Shown: positions 1 through 8,709, counted from the stretch's first letter. The stretch: 64,000 nt of DNA from Hahnella lacustris (GCA_965194655.1 OZ239148.1:558001-622000); one strand, 5' to 3'. Notes: generated by a model from the letters alone, not told the origin. Made by a program: numbers and translations.

Positions 1-692
1 AAGATCATGAGCACGAGCGCCCCAACCACCCCCGAGATGGCGAGGGTTTTGAGGGGGTTGGGAGATGGTTTCGGGTTGCCAAGAAAGAGCATGGCTGCAA
101 TCGGAAGAGCAAAGAGCCAGCCTCCTCGGCTTCCTGAGGCGAGTGAGGCCATCACACCCGAAACCAATCCAATGACGAGGAGCCCCGTGTGGAATGCTTT
201 TGAGGATTTCTCCCGAGAGAGAAGCCCGGCCAGACAGATTAGTGCCATGAGCAAAGCGACATTCCCAAAAATGATGGGGTGCCCAGTCTGTCCGATGACC
301 CGATCCACACCATGAAGGCGCTCCCAAAGTGCAATCAGTCCGAAGACCATGGCGCTCCAGCCTGCTGCTTGGGTGAGCGTCTGTGCGCGAGCACCGACGA
401 TTCGGATGGCAAGGAAAACCGGAATCGCCATCATTAATCTTGAGGGACGATCAAACACCCAGAGGCTATCGTCGTGAATCAGGAGACCCATTGCAGTGCA
501 TATCGGGACTGCAGACAGGCCAAGGATCACAATCCAGTCTGCAGTGACCAGAGGTTCGCTCTTTTGGGTGAGCAAGAGCCAAGCTGAGAGCCCAACGGCA
601 CACGCGAGGCCCACTGAGGGCGCATGACTCCATATCGGGAAGAGAATCAAAGTGAGCAGCAAACTGAGCTTTAGGAGTGCGGAAATAGCCAT
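1..692 (-). CDS. O-antigen ligase / Wzy-family membrane protein, 3' part missing
   Basis: The frame opens with ATG at 692 and runs off the left edge, so only about 230 N-terminal residues are visible. The translation is a chain of hydrophobic membrane helices with short polar loops. It contains the segment SGSRGGWL about 190 residues in, a motif typical of the WaaL/Wzy O-antigen ligase and polymerase superfamily. These inner-membrane proteins attach polymer to lipid A-core at the periplasmic face, or polymerise repeat units. The gene is divergent from the LPS glycosyltransferase cluster that begins 32 bases away, which supports a role in LPS or other surface glycan assembly. Ligase versus polymerase cannot be decided because the C-terminal half and the large periplasmic loop are outside the window. 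Confidence 0.72.
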   Translation of the reverse strand, partial: MAISALLKLSLLLTLILFPIWSHAPSVGLACAVGLSAWLLLTQKSEPLVTADWIVILGLSAVPICTAMGLLIHDDSLWVFDRPSRLMMAIPVFLAIRIVGARAQTLTQAAGWSAMVFGLIALWERLHGVDRVIGQTGHPIIFGNVALLMALICLAGLLSREKSSKAFHTGLLVIGLVSGVMASLASGSRGGWLFALPIAAMLFLGNPKPSPNPLKTLAISGVVGALVLMI

Positions 693-723
693 GTGGGTCG
701 AAGTGTAAGATGCCTTTTCAATC

Positions 724-1491
724 ATGACATTCGCCCGCAGAACCCTCTCGGTCTTGATGATTTGCAAGAATGAGGCCGATCGAATCGAGGCCTCGCTCGC
801 CTCGGTTGCCCATTGGGCCGACGAGATCATTGTGCTCGATAGTGGAAGCACGGACGGAACGGCTGAAATCGCGCGTCGATTCACCGACCGGGTCTGGGTG
901 ACAGACTGGCCTGGCTATGGCGCCCAGCGCAATCGCGCGCTCGCCCATTGCACGGGTGAATGGGTGCTCTCTTTGGATGCGGATGAGGTGGTCACCGAGC
1001 CCCTGAAAGCCCAGATCGATGCCGCGCTCGCAGACCCTGGCCTCACAGCCACCGTGATCAAGTTCCCCTGGCGCACCTATCTTTTCGGCGCCCCCATTCT
1101 AAGAGGGCGATACAGCTCGCCTCAGGCCAAGCTCTTTATCCGGGAGGGCACTCGTTATCGAGATCATTTGGTTCATGAATCGCTGACCATGCCGGTTCGC
1201 CAGGAGCTCAGACTCAGTGGCTATCTAGACCATTACTCCTGGCGTGACTATCAACACCTGCAGAGTAAACACCTGCAGTACGCCCATTTATTGGCCGTAC
1301 AGAAGCACGCCAAAGGAGCCAGAGGATCCTTGCTGTTCGCCACCCTGCGCTTTTTTGTCGACTTCTTTCAGCAGTACGTGATTCGTGGCGGATTTCTGGA
1401 TGGGCAGAGAGGCTTTCTGATGGCCGTGGTCTTGGGGCAGTATGCGTTTCATAAATACGCTGCGCTCTGGGTGATGGACCAGGAGAAATGA
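724..1491 (+). CDS. Glycosyltransferase family 2, WaaE/KdtX-like LPS core transferase
   Basis: 255 residues. The N-terminus SVLMICKNEADRIEASL followed by DEIIVLDSGSTDGT is the nucleotide-sugar-binding signature of the WaaE/KdtX subgroup of GT2, and SLDADEVV supplies the DxD-type metal site. WaaE-type enzymes add a glucose to heptose I of the LPS inner core; the exact sugar and acceptor here are inference. Length matches the family (about 250-260). It starts the cluster, and its TGA stop overlaps the ATG of the next gene as ATGA, so translational coupling is likely. The C-terminal third is aromatic and basic, fitting peripheral membrane attachment. Confidence 0.85.
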   Translation: MTFARRTLSVLMICKNEADRIEASLASVAHWADEIIVLDSGSTDGTAEIARRFTDRVWVTDWPGYGAQRNRALAHCTGEWVLSLDADEVVTEPLKAQIDAALADPGLTATVIKFPWRTYLFGAPILRGRYSSPQAKLFIREGTRYRDHLVHESLTMPVRQELRLSGYLDHYSWRDYQHLQSKHLQYAHLLAVQKHAKGARGSLLFATLRFFVDFFQQYVIRGGFLDGQRGFLMAVVLGQYAFHKYAALWVMDQEK

Positions 1492-2546
1492 CCGCCCCCC
1501 GCGTCATCCTGGTGGTTCGTCTCTCGGCCATGGGCGATCTGGTGATGGCCTCAGGGTTTGTGCAGGCCCTACATCATGCACATCCAGGTGCCCGAGTGGT
1601 GTGGTTGGTTCAATCCGGCCTTGAGTCTGTGGTTGCCGCCATCCCGGGTGTGGACTCGGTTCTGGTCTGGCCCCGAAGGGAATGGCGTGAACTCTGGCGG
1701 GCACGTCGTTGGGCTGAGCTTTGGGCGGCGATTCGAACCTTCCGATCTCAGCTTCGTAGCCTTGGGGCAGATTGGTCGATCGATCTTCAAGGACTTCTCA
1801 AGAGCGGCTTGATGGGGTGGCTCAGTGGTGCGCCTCGCCGAACGAGTCTGGGCGGCAGAGAGGGTTCCGCCTGGATCTCCCATGAAGTGTTTGCGCGAGG
1901 CGCGAATCGAGAGGAGGAGCGAGCGGTCGTGGGAGCGGAGTATGCCGAGCTAGCCCAGCACCTCGGGCTCTGCCTCTCCTCTGAGATCTGTCCGAGGCTC
2001 GTGATTCCAGAGAACGAACTCAGGGAGCTTGACGATTCTCTGACCACTCATGGTCTCGAGCCTGGTCGATATGTCGTCCTGTGCCCCTTTACCACCAGAC
2101 CTCAGAAGCATTGGCCTGAGTCACATTGGCGCGTATGGATCGAGATCTGGTGTGCGCAATCCCCAGCAGATGGGCTGGTCCTTTTGGGAGGGGCTGCAGA
2201 TCGTGAGACCGCAGAGCGCATGCTCCAGGGCAAGTCATCTATCATCAACTTGGTGGGTCGCACCCCTCTGGGCCTCTCGCTGGCGCTGCTCTCGAAGGCG
2301 AAGGGTGTGATTGGGGTTGATACCGGTCTGACCCATGCGGCCCAAGCACTGGGCATTCCGACTGTTGCATTGTTTGGATCAACGGTACCGTATCGTCAGC
2401 CGCTGCATCCATGTGTCGAGATTCTCTGGAAAGCACTCACCTGTTCTCCATGTAGGAGACACCCCACCTGCGGGGGACGTTTCGACTGTCTTTGGCAGAT
2501 CACGCCTCTTGAGGCTGTTGACGCCTTGTCGCGCGTGAGCAGGTGA
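1488..2546 (+). CDS. Glycosyltransferase family 9 (heptosyltransferase-like)
   Basis: 352 residues. The N-terminal VILVVRLSAMGDLVMASGF matches the GT9 heptosyltransferase pattern (WaaC/WaaF/WaaQ), as do the C-terminal segment GVDTGLTHAAQALGIPTVALFG and the late Cys-containing stretch LTCSPCRRHPTCG. GT9 enzymes transfer L,D-heptose from ADP-heptose onto Kdo or heptose of the LPS inner core on the cytoplasmic face. The start overlaps the previous stop by four bases, and the next gene begins one base after this stop. Because a heptose-7-P kinase lies two genes on, an ADP-heptose donor is plausible. Whether it is heptosyltransferase I, II or III cannot be told from sequence alone. Confidence 0.85.
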   Translation: MTAPRVILVVRLSAMGDLVMASGFVQALHHAHPGARVVWLVQSGLESVVAAIPGVDSVLVWPRREWRELWRARRWAELWAAIRTFRSQLRSLGADWSIDLQGLLKSGLMGWLSGAPRRTSLGGREGSAWISHEVFARGANREEERAVVGAEYAELAQHLGLCLSSEICPRLVIPENELRELDDSLTTHGLEPGRYVVLCPFTTRPQKHWPESHWRVWIEIWCAQSPADGLVLLGGAADRETAERMLQGKSSIINLVGRTPLGLSLALLSKAKGVIGVDTGLTHAAQALGIPTVALFGSTVPYRQPLHPCVEILWKALTCSPCRRHPTCGGRFDCLWQITPLEAVDALSRVSR

Positions 2547-2547
2547 A

Positions 2548-3633
2548 ATGAAGATTCTGCACGTCGAGGCAGGGCGACATCTGTATGGCGGGGCCCAGCA
2601 GGTCCTCTATTTAATGGGTGTGCTCAAGGACTGGGGCCACCAGAATCTATTGGTTTGTCCACCTGGGGCTGAAATTGCAGAGCCCGCCCGTTCGATCGCT
2701 GAGGTGGTGGAGTTGCCGATGGCAGGAGATCTTGATCTCAGTCTTTACACACGGCTGCGCAGCGTGGCGAAGCGATTTGGGCCAGACATCATTCATGGCC
2801 ATTCACGACGCGGCGCAGACATCTATCCAGGTCTCGTCGCACGTGGACTGGGATGTCCCGCCGTGCTCTCGCGCCGTGTCGACAATCGTGAGCGCGCTTG
2901 GCTCGCCCGCTTTCGCGCCCGTCTCTTCGATCGAGTCATCGGCATTTCACAGGGAATTGTCGAGGTACAGCGCAGTCTTGGGGTAGATGAGGGAAAGCTG
3001 GTGTGTGTGCGCAGTGCGGTGGATCCAACAGATTTTCTGCGCACCGTTGACCGTCAGGTGCTTCGGAAGGGTCTGGGGTTCGAGCCCAACACGCCGATCC
3101 TGGCGATGGTCGCGCAGTTGATTGATCGCAAGGGTCATCGGCTGCTGCTTGAGGCACTCGAGCCCCTCTGGAATGCGTACCCTGAATGGCGCGTGCTGCT
3201 CTATGGTCGGGGACCGCTGGAGGAGCGTCTTCGGATGGAGATTGCGGCACGGGCCTGGGGGGACCGGGTGCGTCTGATGGGTTTTATTCCCAACCTCGCG
3301 GATCATCTGGGCGGTTTGGACTTGCTGGTGCATCCAGCCTATGCGGAGGGTCTGGGCGTGTCCCTGCTTCAAGCCTCCGCAGCGGGGCTGCCCATCGTGG
3401 CCACTCGAGTGGGAGGCATTCCGGAGGCTGTCCTCGATGGGAAGACGGGCCTCCTCGTGCCTGCAGGCGATCGAGATGCGCTGACCGCGGCCCTCAGTCA
3501 ACTGATGTCATCATCGACTCAGCGCAGGTCGTTGGGCGCTGCGGGTCGAGCCCGAGTCTTGAGTGAGTTCTCGATTGCGGAAATGGCTCGCGGTAACCTA
3601 GCGGTTTACCAATCGCTTCTGGACGCACGTTAA
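2548..3633 (+). CDS. Glycosyltransferase family 4
   Basis: 361 residues with two Rossmann-like halves. N-terminal motifs are HLYGGAQQVLYLM (acceptor side) and DIIHGHSRRGAD. The C-terminal donor site has LLYGRGPLEERL and GLPIVATRVGGIPEAV. The usual E-x7-E of GT4 reads E267-x7-Q275 here, so the second acidic residue is a glutamine. It lies one base after the GT9 gene and its TAA stop overlaps the next ATG by one base, so it belongs to the same LPS core operon. The sugar is unknown. WaaG-like glucosyl transfer or another core extension step is possible. Confidence 0.82.
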   Translation: MKILHVEAGRHLYGGAQQVLYLMGVLKDWGHQNLLVCPPGAEIAEPARSIAEVVELPMAGDLDLSLYTRLRSVAKRFGPDIIHGHSRRGADIYPGLVARGLGCPAVLSRRVDNRERAWLARFRARLFDRVIGISQGIVEVQRSLGVDEGKLVCVRSAVDPTDFLRTVDRQVLRKGLGFEPNTPILAMVAQLIDRKGHRLLLEALEPLWNAYPEWRVLLYGRGPLEERLRMEIAARAWGDRVRLMGFIPNLADHLGGLDLLVHPAYAEGLGVSLLQASAAGLPIVATRVGGIPEAVLDGKTGLLVPAGDRDALTAALSQLMSSSTQRRSLGAAGRARVLSEFSIAEMARGNLAVYQSLLDAR

Positions 3634-4577
3634 TGACAGCTCCCGCCCCCTTGAATCCGTTTAGTCAAATCCCGATTCTCGTGGCCGGCGACGTTATGCT
3701 CGATCGGACCTATAAAGGAGCTGTCGATCGGATCTCTCCAGAGGCACCGGTGCCGGTTCTGCGGGTGCAGACGCAAGACGATCGACCGGGCGGAGCGGCC
3801 AATGTGGCCCGAAACCTCTCGTCCATTGGAGCGCATCCTGTTTTGCTTGGTCTGGTGGGGGACGACGAGCCCGGCACTCGCGTTCGATCCCTGCTCCAAG
3901 CAGAGGGAGTCGAGGATGCACTCTTGGTGGCGCCCGGGTTCCAGACCACAGTGAAGATGCGTGCGATTGGCCGCCAGCAGCAGCTCTTGCGTCTGGACTT
4001 TGAAGGTAAGCCCTCTCAGGCCGTGATGGCAGACAAGCAGGCGGCGTTTCATGAGCGGGTGCAGTCAGCATCGCTGGTGGTGCTCTCCGACTATGGGAAG
4101 GGCGCCTTGGGTGAATCTCCCGCCCTCATCACTGCCGCCGTTGCACTGGGCAAACGCGTTCTAGTGGACCCAAAGGGCGAGGACTATTCACGATACGCGG
4201 GGGCGACACTGCTGACGCCCAACTATGGTGAGTTCGTGCAGGCTGCTGGCCGCCCCTCCTCCGAGTCGGATATGTCGGATCGGGCGAATCGACTCTGCAA
4301 GCAATTGGGGCTCTCCCATCTTCTGGTCACTCGTAGCGAGGACGGGATGAGTCTCTTTACGCCCGGAGAGGCTCCGCTGCACGTGCCCGCTCAGGCACGG
4401 GAGGTCTTTGATGTCACAGGTGCAGGGGATACCGTGATCGGAGTGCTGGCGGCGGCCTGGGCTGCGGGATTTGAGCTTCCGCGTGCGGTTCGCCTGGCCA
4501 ATGCAGCCGCCGGCATTGTGGTTGGCCGTTTGGGCACCGCCACGGTCTCTTGGGCAGACCTTCAGCCGATGCTCTGA
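3633..4577 (+). CDS. rfaE1: D-glycero-beta-D-manno-heptose-7-phosphate kinase
   Basis: 314 residues, PfkB/ribokinase fold. The N-terminus has AGDVMLDRTYKGAVDRISPE and GGAANVARNL, typical of HldA and the HldE N-domain. The C-terminal DVTGAGDTVIGVL carries the catalytic aspartate and anion hole. The enzyme phosphorylates heptose-7-phosphate at C1 on the way to ADP-heptose for the LPS core. In E. coli this domain is fused to the nucleotidyltransferase in HldE (477 aa). Here it is a stand-alone kinase, so the partner must be encoded elsewhere. It ends the LPS transferase run (start overlapping the previous stop by one base), giving donor synthesis next to likely heptosyl transfer. Confidence 0.92.
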   Translation: MTAPAPLNPFSQIPILVAGDVMLDRTYKGAVDRISPEAPVPVLRVQTQDDRPGGAANVARNLSSIGAHPVLLGLVGDDEPGTRVRSLLQAEGVEDALLVAPGFQTTVKMRAIGRQQQLLRLDFEGKPSQAVMADKQAAFHERVQSASLVVLSDYGKGALGESPALITAAVALGKRVLVDPKGEDYSRYAGATLLTPNYGEFVQAAGRPSSESDMSDRANRLCKQLGLSHLLVTRSEDGMSLFTPGEAPLHVPAQAREVFDVTGAGDTVIGVLAAAWAAGFELPRAVRLANAAAGIVVGRLGTATVSWADLQPML

Positions 4578-4598
4578 GGCCCCTGTCGCTTCTAGGCT

Positions 4599-4619
4599 CT
4601 GGGTTCCTTTACAACCCAG
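4599..4619 (+). promoter_or_regulatory. Hairpin abutting the Shine-Dalgarno of the ComEA-like gene
   Basis: Seven-base perfect inverted repeat CTGGGTT (4599-4605) / AACCCAG (4613-4619) with a 7-base loop. The right arm includes the first bases of the AGGAG Shine-Dalgarno (4618-4622) that precedes the GTG start at 4629. If folded, the stem would partly hide the ribosome site. No T-run follows, so it is not an intrinsic terminator. A translational control role is inference. Confidence 0.35.
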
Positions 4620-4628
4620 GAGATTCAT

Positions 4629-5006
4629 GTGATTCAGTCTTTTTCTCAACGTTCGTGGCTCACCGGCCTTGCGCTTGCTGCCTTGCTTGGGACGACTTCT
4701 GCCGACGCATCCGTCAATGTGAACCAGGCCAGCAGAGCGGAACTGGAGGCCATTAGAGGCATTGGCCCAGCCATGTCGGCACGCATTCTGGAGGAGCGCG
4801 AGAAACGCGGACCTTTCAAGTCCCCCGCAGATCTGGCCAAGCGGGTTTCAGGCATTGGCGAGAAGACTCTTCAGAAGTTCCAAGCGGGTGGGCTGGTGGT
4901 CCCCACCCCCCAACGGCCTGAGCCCCCCATGGCCAAAGGCTCAGATGCCGCTCAGCCCAAGCAACGCGCAGCGAGTTCCCATCCGCCAGCCAGGCGTAAA
5001 GACTAG
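4629..5006 (+). CDS. ComEA-like helix-hairpin-helix protein, secreted
   Basis: 125 residues. The GTG start is preceded by AGGAG at good spacing; the ATG two bases upstream is followed at once by a stop. Residues 1-27 look like a Sec signal peptide ending in SADA. Residues about 28-90 form the ComEA helix-hairpin-helix unit (SVNVNQASRAELEAIRGIG, then RVSGIGEKTLQKF), a sequence-independent DNA-binding fold. ComEA proteins bind incoming DNA in the periplasm during natural transformation. The last 35 residues are Pro/Ala/Lys-rich and look disordered. Many Burkholderiales carry such single-domain proteins without a full local competence operon, so the role in uptake is likely but not shown. Confidence 0.82.
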   Translation: MIQSFSQRSWLTGLALAALLGTTSADASVNVNQASRAELEAIRGIGPAMSARILEEREKRGPFKSPADLAKRVSGIGEKTLQKFQAGGLVVPTPQRPEPPMAKGSDAAQPKQRAASSHPPARRKD

Positions 5007-5015
5007 AAGACTGCC

Positions 5016-5021
5016 TAAAAT
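5016..5021 (+). promoter_or_regulatory. -10-like hexamer directly before ubiA
   Basis: TAAAAT lies five bases before the ATG of ubiA, so a transcript would start at or next to the start codon. GGGGA sits in the gap but is too close to ATG to serve as a Shine-Dalgarno. No convincing -35 was found. The same arrangement recurs before uvrD, alaS, lptF, polA and others. Confidence 0.4.
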
Positions 5022-5026
5022 GGGGA

Positions 5027-5905
5027 ATGACTCATCCGTCTTCCCCATCCTGGTCCGCGTACTGGCGGCTCGCTCGATTCGATAAGCCGGTTGGCACTTT
5101 ACTGCTGCTCTGGCCAACGGCCTGGGGCCTTTGGCTGGCAGCCCAAGGCTTTCCAGACCCTCCTCGTCTGATCGTTTTTCTGCTGGGTGTCGTGCTGATG
5201 CGCGCGGCCGGTTGTGTCCTCAACGACCTCGCAGATCGACGCTTCGATGGAGCTGTCCAGCGCACGGCGCAGCGAGTGTTGGCTCAAGGAGCGCTCAGCG
5301 TCCAGCAGGCAGCACGCTTTGCGCTTTTCTTGTTGCTGCCCTCAGCGGGACTTTTGTATTTCCTCACACCCTTGGCCATTGCAATGGCATGCCTTGCCGT
5401 CGTCACCGCGGCTGCCTACCCATTCTTCAAGCGGTTTTTTCCTGTGCCGCAGGCGGTTCTTGGCGTGGCATTTGGATTCGGCATTCCCATGGCTTTTGCA
5501 GACACCCTTCATTCGATCCCCCCTTTGGCCTGGGTCTTGTGGCTGGCCAACGGGCTCTGGGTCCTGGCCTATGACACTGCCTACGCCATGGTCGACCGGG
5601 ATGATGACGTTCAGCTCTCACTCAAGAGCAGCGCCATCACGTTTGGCTCTTGGGACTGGACGGCTGTGGCACTGGCCCAGACGGCCTTTCTGTTGCTCAT
5701 GCTCGCGGTCCCGATGATGGCGCCGGTGGGGAGCCTCTACCTATTGAGTTGGCTGATCGCTGTGGTGCTCTCTTGGAGGCTCTTGAGCCGCCTGCGCTCG
5801 CGAACACGAGAGGACTGCTTCTGGGTGTTTCGCCAAAGCCACTGGGTGGGGGCGTTGCTCTGGGTTGGCATGGCGACCGATCTTGCCGTCCAGGCGCTCT
5901 TCTGA
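5027..5905 (+). CDS. ubiA: 4-hydroxybenzoate octaprenyltransferase
   Basis: 292 residues, polytopic (seven to nine hydrophobic segments). The start RLARFDKPVGTLLLLWPTAW is typical of UbiA. The two Asp-rich metal/diphosphate motifs are both present: NDLADRRFD near residue 65 and YDTAYAMVDRDDD near residue 185. The enzyme joins an all-trans polyprenyl chain to 4-hydroxybenzoate, the first membrane step of ubiquinone synthesis. It is convergent with proC, leaving 24 bases between the two stops, where I see no terminator hairpin. Confidence 0.95.
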   Translation: MTHPSSPSWSAYWRLARFDKPVGTLLLLWPTAWGLWLAAQGFPDPPRLIVFLLGVVLMRAAGCVLNDLADRRFDGAVQRTAQRVLAQGALSVQQAARFALFLLLPSAGLLYFLTPLAIAMACLAVVTAAAYPFFKRFFPVPQAVLGVAFGFGIPMAFADTLHSIPPLAWVLWLANGLWVLAYDTAYAMVDRDDDVQLSLKSSAITFGSWDWTAVALAQTAFLLLMLAVPMMAPVGSLYLLSWLIAVVLSWRLLSRLRSRTREDCFWVFRQSHWVGALLWVGMATDLAVQALF

Positions 5906-5929
5906 AGAGGGCGTTGACGGGCTCAGCGT

Positions 5930-6802
5930 TTACTTGCTGAGTTCCTGACTTCGATCTCGGGCCGCCGTGAGCGCTTCTTGAACGATGCCTCGAAATGCTC
6001 TGGACTCAAATACAGCCAGGGCTGCCGCGGTGGTTCCCCCTGGTGACGTGACGCGGGTTCTCAGCGTCTGCGCAGACTCGTTGGATTCTGCGAGGAGGAG
6101 GCCAGCACCAGCGGCCGTGTGTCGAGCAAGCCGTGCAGCGTTGTCCTCGCTGAGCCCGAGTGCGATGCCAGCCTGAGTCATGGCCTCCGCCAATAGAAAG
6201 AAATAGGCAGGCCCAGATCCGGAAAGTGCGGTGACTGCATCGAGCTGGCCCTCCTCCTCGAGCCAGACCACTTCGCCTACGGATTGGAGCAGAAGCTCTG
6301 CCTCCTTGCGACGCTCGCTCTCCACAGAAATGTCAGCAAAGAGCCCGGTGATTCCCCTCCCAATCAGTGCAGGCGTATTTGGCATGCTGCGAGTCATTCG
6401 CGTGTGCCCAATCCAGGACGAGAGCTTGTCTGTGGTGAGTCCGGCTGCGATGGAGAGTAAAACGCTATTCGAGACCCAGGTGGGATGCGACGCACTCAGC
6501 TCTTGGAGGGCCTCTTGTGCTACCTGCGGCTTGACTGCGAGCACCAGCCAATCTGGCGCGGGGGCAGAACCTGGAAGGTCAGAACGTGCGGTCACCCGAA
6601 GTTCTATCCCAGTGGACTGCGTGAGCTGGGAGGCGGAGTTGAGAATGTGCTGGCGGGCGGCCTCGTTGGGTTCGATGATGGTGATGGAATGAAGATTCAG
6701 CTGTTCGCTGGGCTTACGAAGAAGGCCAAGCAACAGGGCTTGCGCCATATTGCCTCCACCCAAGAAAGCCAGAGAGACACCAGAGGCTGTTCGAGCATTC
6801 AT
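5930..6802 (-). CDS. proC: Pyrroline-5-carboxylate reductase
   Basis: 290 residues. The N-terminal LAFLGGGNMAQALLLGLL is the NAD(P)H-binding glycine motif. MPNTPALIGRGITGLF, ALSGSGPAYFFLLAEAM and VTSPGGTTAAAL are conserved ProC segments of the dimer and active site. It makes proline from pyrroline-5-carboxylate, the last step of the pathway. Its ATG overlaps the murJ stop (ATGA), so it is read from the murJ transcript. proA, an earlier step of the same pathway, lies at 11198-12472 in another unit. Confidence 0.95.
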   Translation of the reverse strand: MNARTASGVSLAFLGGGNMAQALLLGLLRKPSEQLNLHSITIIEPNEAARQHILNSASQLTQSTGIELRVTARSDLPGSAPAPDWLVLAVKPQVAQEALQELSASHPTWVSNSVLLSIAAGLTTDKLSSWIGHTRMTRSMPNTPALIGRGITGLFADISVESERRKEAELLLQSVGEVVWLEEEGQLDAVTALSGSGPAYFFLLAEAMTQAGIALGLSEDNAARLARHTAAGAGLLLAESNESAQTLRTRVTSPGGTTAAALAVFESRAFRGIVQEALTAARDRSQELSK

Positions 6803-8373
6803 GCAGGGGGTCCTTTCAAGAGGTTCTGCCAGCGCACGCCCAGCAGGGTCAGGCTGAGCGCGTAACTCGTGAGCGCGAGCACGAGTAGACCCGCGAGAGC
6901 GCCCACTCGGGTGAAGGGGGTGGCCTGCCAGTCAGCCCATGGAATGGGCAAGGCCAGCCAAGCGAGAAGGGCACCCATCACACTGGCTGAGAGGAGCACC
7001 CGCAGGCCCAACAGCAGCCAGCCGCGCTGGAGTCGAAAGCCGGCCTGACGCATGAGAAAGGTCAGCAGGAGTCCGGCGTTCACCCAGGCGGCCAGACTGG
7101 TCGAGAGGGCGAGTCCAGCATGTGCGAAGAGGGGTACGGTGAGGAGGTTAAGGAGCTGGGTGACCACGAGTGAGACCAGCGCAATCTTCACTGGGGTACG
7201 GACATTCTGCTGCGCATAGAAGCCGGGTGCGAGCACCTTCACTGCAATGAGGCCCAAAAGCCCAAAGGCGTAGCTCTGCATAGCCCAGGCGGTCATGGCG
7301 AGGTCCTGTGCATCGAACGCCCCGTAATGAAAGAGGCTCGCTGCCAGGGGCTCCGAGAGCACCCAGAGGCCGACTGAGGCGGGTACAGCCAACACAAGGA
7401 CGAGCCGCAATCCCCAGTCCACCAGTGCATAGGCCCGCTCGGTGTCTTGAGCCCCAAACGCTTTGGAGAGCGTAGGAAGTAGGACGGTGCCCAGGGCGAC
7501 GCCTAGCATGGCTGTGGGGAACTCCATGAGGCGATCTGCATAAGAGAGCCAGGACACGCTTCCCGTCTCGAGCCGTGCCGCGATGTGGGTATTGATCACG
7601 AGGCTCACCTGGGCCACGGAAACGGCGAGGCTTGCAGGGAGCATCAGCGTCAGAATGCGCCGCACGGGCTCAGCAGCAAGCGCCTCTCGTACGCCTTTGA
7701 ATGGTGCCCGAAGGAGGGCTGCAAGCCCTTTGAGGAGCCCCGCTTGCTGCAGCCCATAGGCTTGGGCCCCAAGCTGGAGCAGTCCCCCAATCCATACGGC
7801 AGCCACTAAGGCCCAGATGGGATCATCCAGTTGGGGCGCCAACAGCCAGGCACAGGCGATGAACGAGAGGTTCAGTAGGACGGGTGTAAAAGCAGGCAAC
7901 TTAAAGCGTGACCAGGTGTTCAGAACGCCAGAGGCAAGGGCCACCAGTCCGATCATCCAGATGTAGGGAAACATCCATCGGGTCATTTCGATGGTGAGTT
8001 GTTCGCGAGGGAGATCGCCTCCATATCCCCCCGTCATGAGCAGCACCAGGAGGGGGGCTGCGGCGATGCCTAAAAGGGTGATGAGCCCCAGGACCACAAA
8101 GAGAAGGAGCGCAACCTGATGCGCGAGTTTCAGTGCGACCTCATCGCCCTCTCGAGCCTTCGTCTGGCCAAGCACGGGCACAAACGCTTGCGAGAAGGCC
8201 CCCTCAGCGAAGAGTCGTCTTAATAGGTTGGGAAGTCGAAACGCAACGAAAAAAGCGTCTGTTGCGGCGCTGGCCCCAAAAAGACCCGCCGTCATCACCT
8301 CTCGCATCAGCCCCGTGACCCGGGAGAGGAGGGTAAAGCCACTGACAGTGGCAACAGTCTTGAGTAGATTCAT
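6799..8373 (-). CDS. murJ: Lipid II flippase MurJ (MviN)
   Basis: 524 residues, about fourteen predicted membrane helices. The opening LLKTVATVSGFTLLSRVTGLMREVM and the following FGASAATDAFFVAFRLPNLLRRLFAEGAFSQAF region (residues 33-65) are highly conserved in MurJ, including its functional arginines. The protein flips lipid-linked peptidoglycan precursor across the inner membrane and is essential in most Gram-negatives. The gene is divergent from rpsT, and the predicted rpsT promoter overlaps its 5' end. proC follows with a four-base overlap. Confidence 0.95.
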   Translation of the reverse strand: MNLLKTVATVSGFTLLSRVTGLMREVMTAGLFGASAATDAFFVAFRLPNLLRRLFAEGAFSQAFVPVLGQTKAREGDEVALKLAHQVALLLFVVLGLITLLGIAAAPLLVLLMTGGYGGDLPREQLTIEMTRWMFPYIWMIGLVALASGVLNTWSRFKLPAFTPVLLNLSFIACAWLLAPQLDDPIWALVAAVWIGGLLQLGAQAYGLQQAGLLKGLAALLRAPFKGVREALAAEPVRRILTLMLPASLAVSVAQVSLVINTHIAARLETGSVSWLSYADRLMEFPTAMLGVALGTVLLPTLSKAFGAQDTERAYALVDWGLRLVLVLAVPASVGLWVLSEPLAASLFHYGAFDAQDLAMTAWAMQSYAFGLLGLIAVKVLAPGFYAQQNVRTPVKIALVSLVVTQLLNLLTVPLFAHAGLALSTSLAAWVNAGLLLTFLMRQAGFRLQRGWLLLGLRVLLSASVMGALLAWLALPIPWADWQATPFTRVGALAGLLVLALTSYALSLTLLGVRWQNLLKGPPA

Positions 8374-8388
8374 AAGCTGAGCTATAGT
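8360..8388 (+). promoter_or_regulatory. Predicted sigma-70 promoter of rpsT
   Basis: -35 TTGAGT (8360-8365), 17-base spacer, -10 TATAGT (8383-8388). It gives a leader of about 30 bases before rpsT with AAAGGA as Shine-Dalgarno. The element lies across the murJ start codon (8371-8373), so rpsT and murJ control regions overlap. Confidence 0.7.
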
Positions 8389-8425
8389 CTAGGGCTTTTC
8401 CGTTTTCGGGACCCAAAGGATCAAC

Positions 8426-8698
8426 ATGGCTAATTCTGCATCTGCTCGCAAGAGCGCAAGAAAAGCTGCCGCCCGTCGTCTGTCGAACGCTGGACTTCGC
8501 TCGTCTTACCGCACTGCGGTCAAGTCGGTGCGCAAGGCCGTGGCCGCTGGTGACGCGAAAGCAGCCCTCGCAGCCTTCTCGGCTGCCTCCAGCGTCATCG
8601 ACCGTATTGCCGACAAGAAGATCGTGCACAAGAACAAGGCTGCTCGCCACAAGAGCCGTCTGGCTTCGGCCCTCAAGGCCATGGCCGCTGCTGCCTAA
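8426..8698 (+). CDS. rpsT: 30S ribosomal protein S20
   Basis: 90 residues, strongly basic and Ala-rich, starting MANSASARKSARKAAARR and containing KKIVHKNKAARHKSRL, both hallmarks of S20. It binds 16S rRNA near helix 44 and assists small-subunit assembly. The gene is monocistronic between murJ (divergent) and the convergent yggS-type gene. Only 11 bases separate its stop from the opposing stop, and no intrinsic terminator is visible there. Confidence 0.97.
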   Translation: MANSASARKSARKAAARRLSNAGLRSSYRTAVKSVRKAVAAGDAKAALAAFSAASSVIDRIADKKIVHKNKAARHKSRLASALKAMAAAA

Positions 8699-8709
8699 GT
8701 CTTTCCGGC

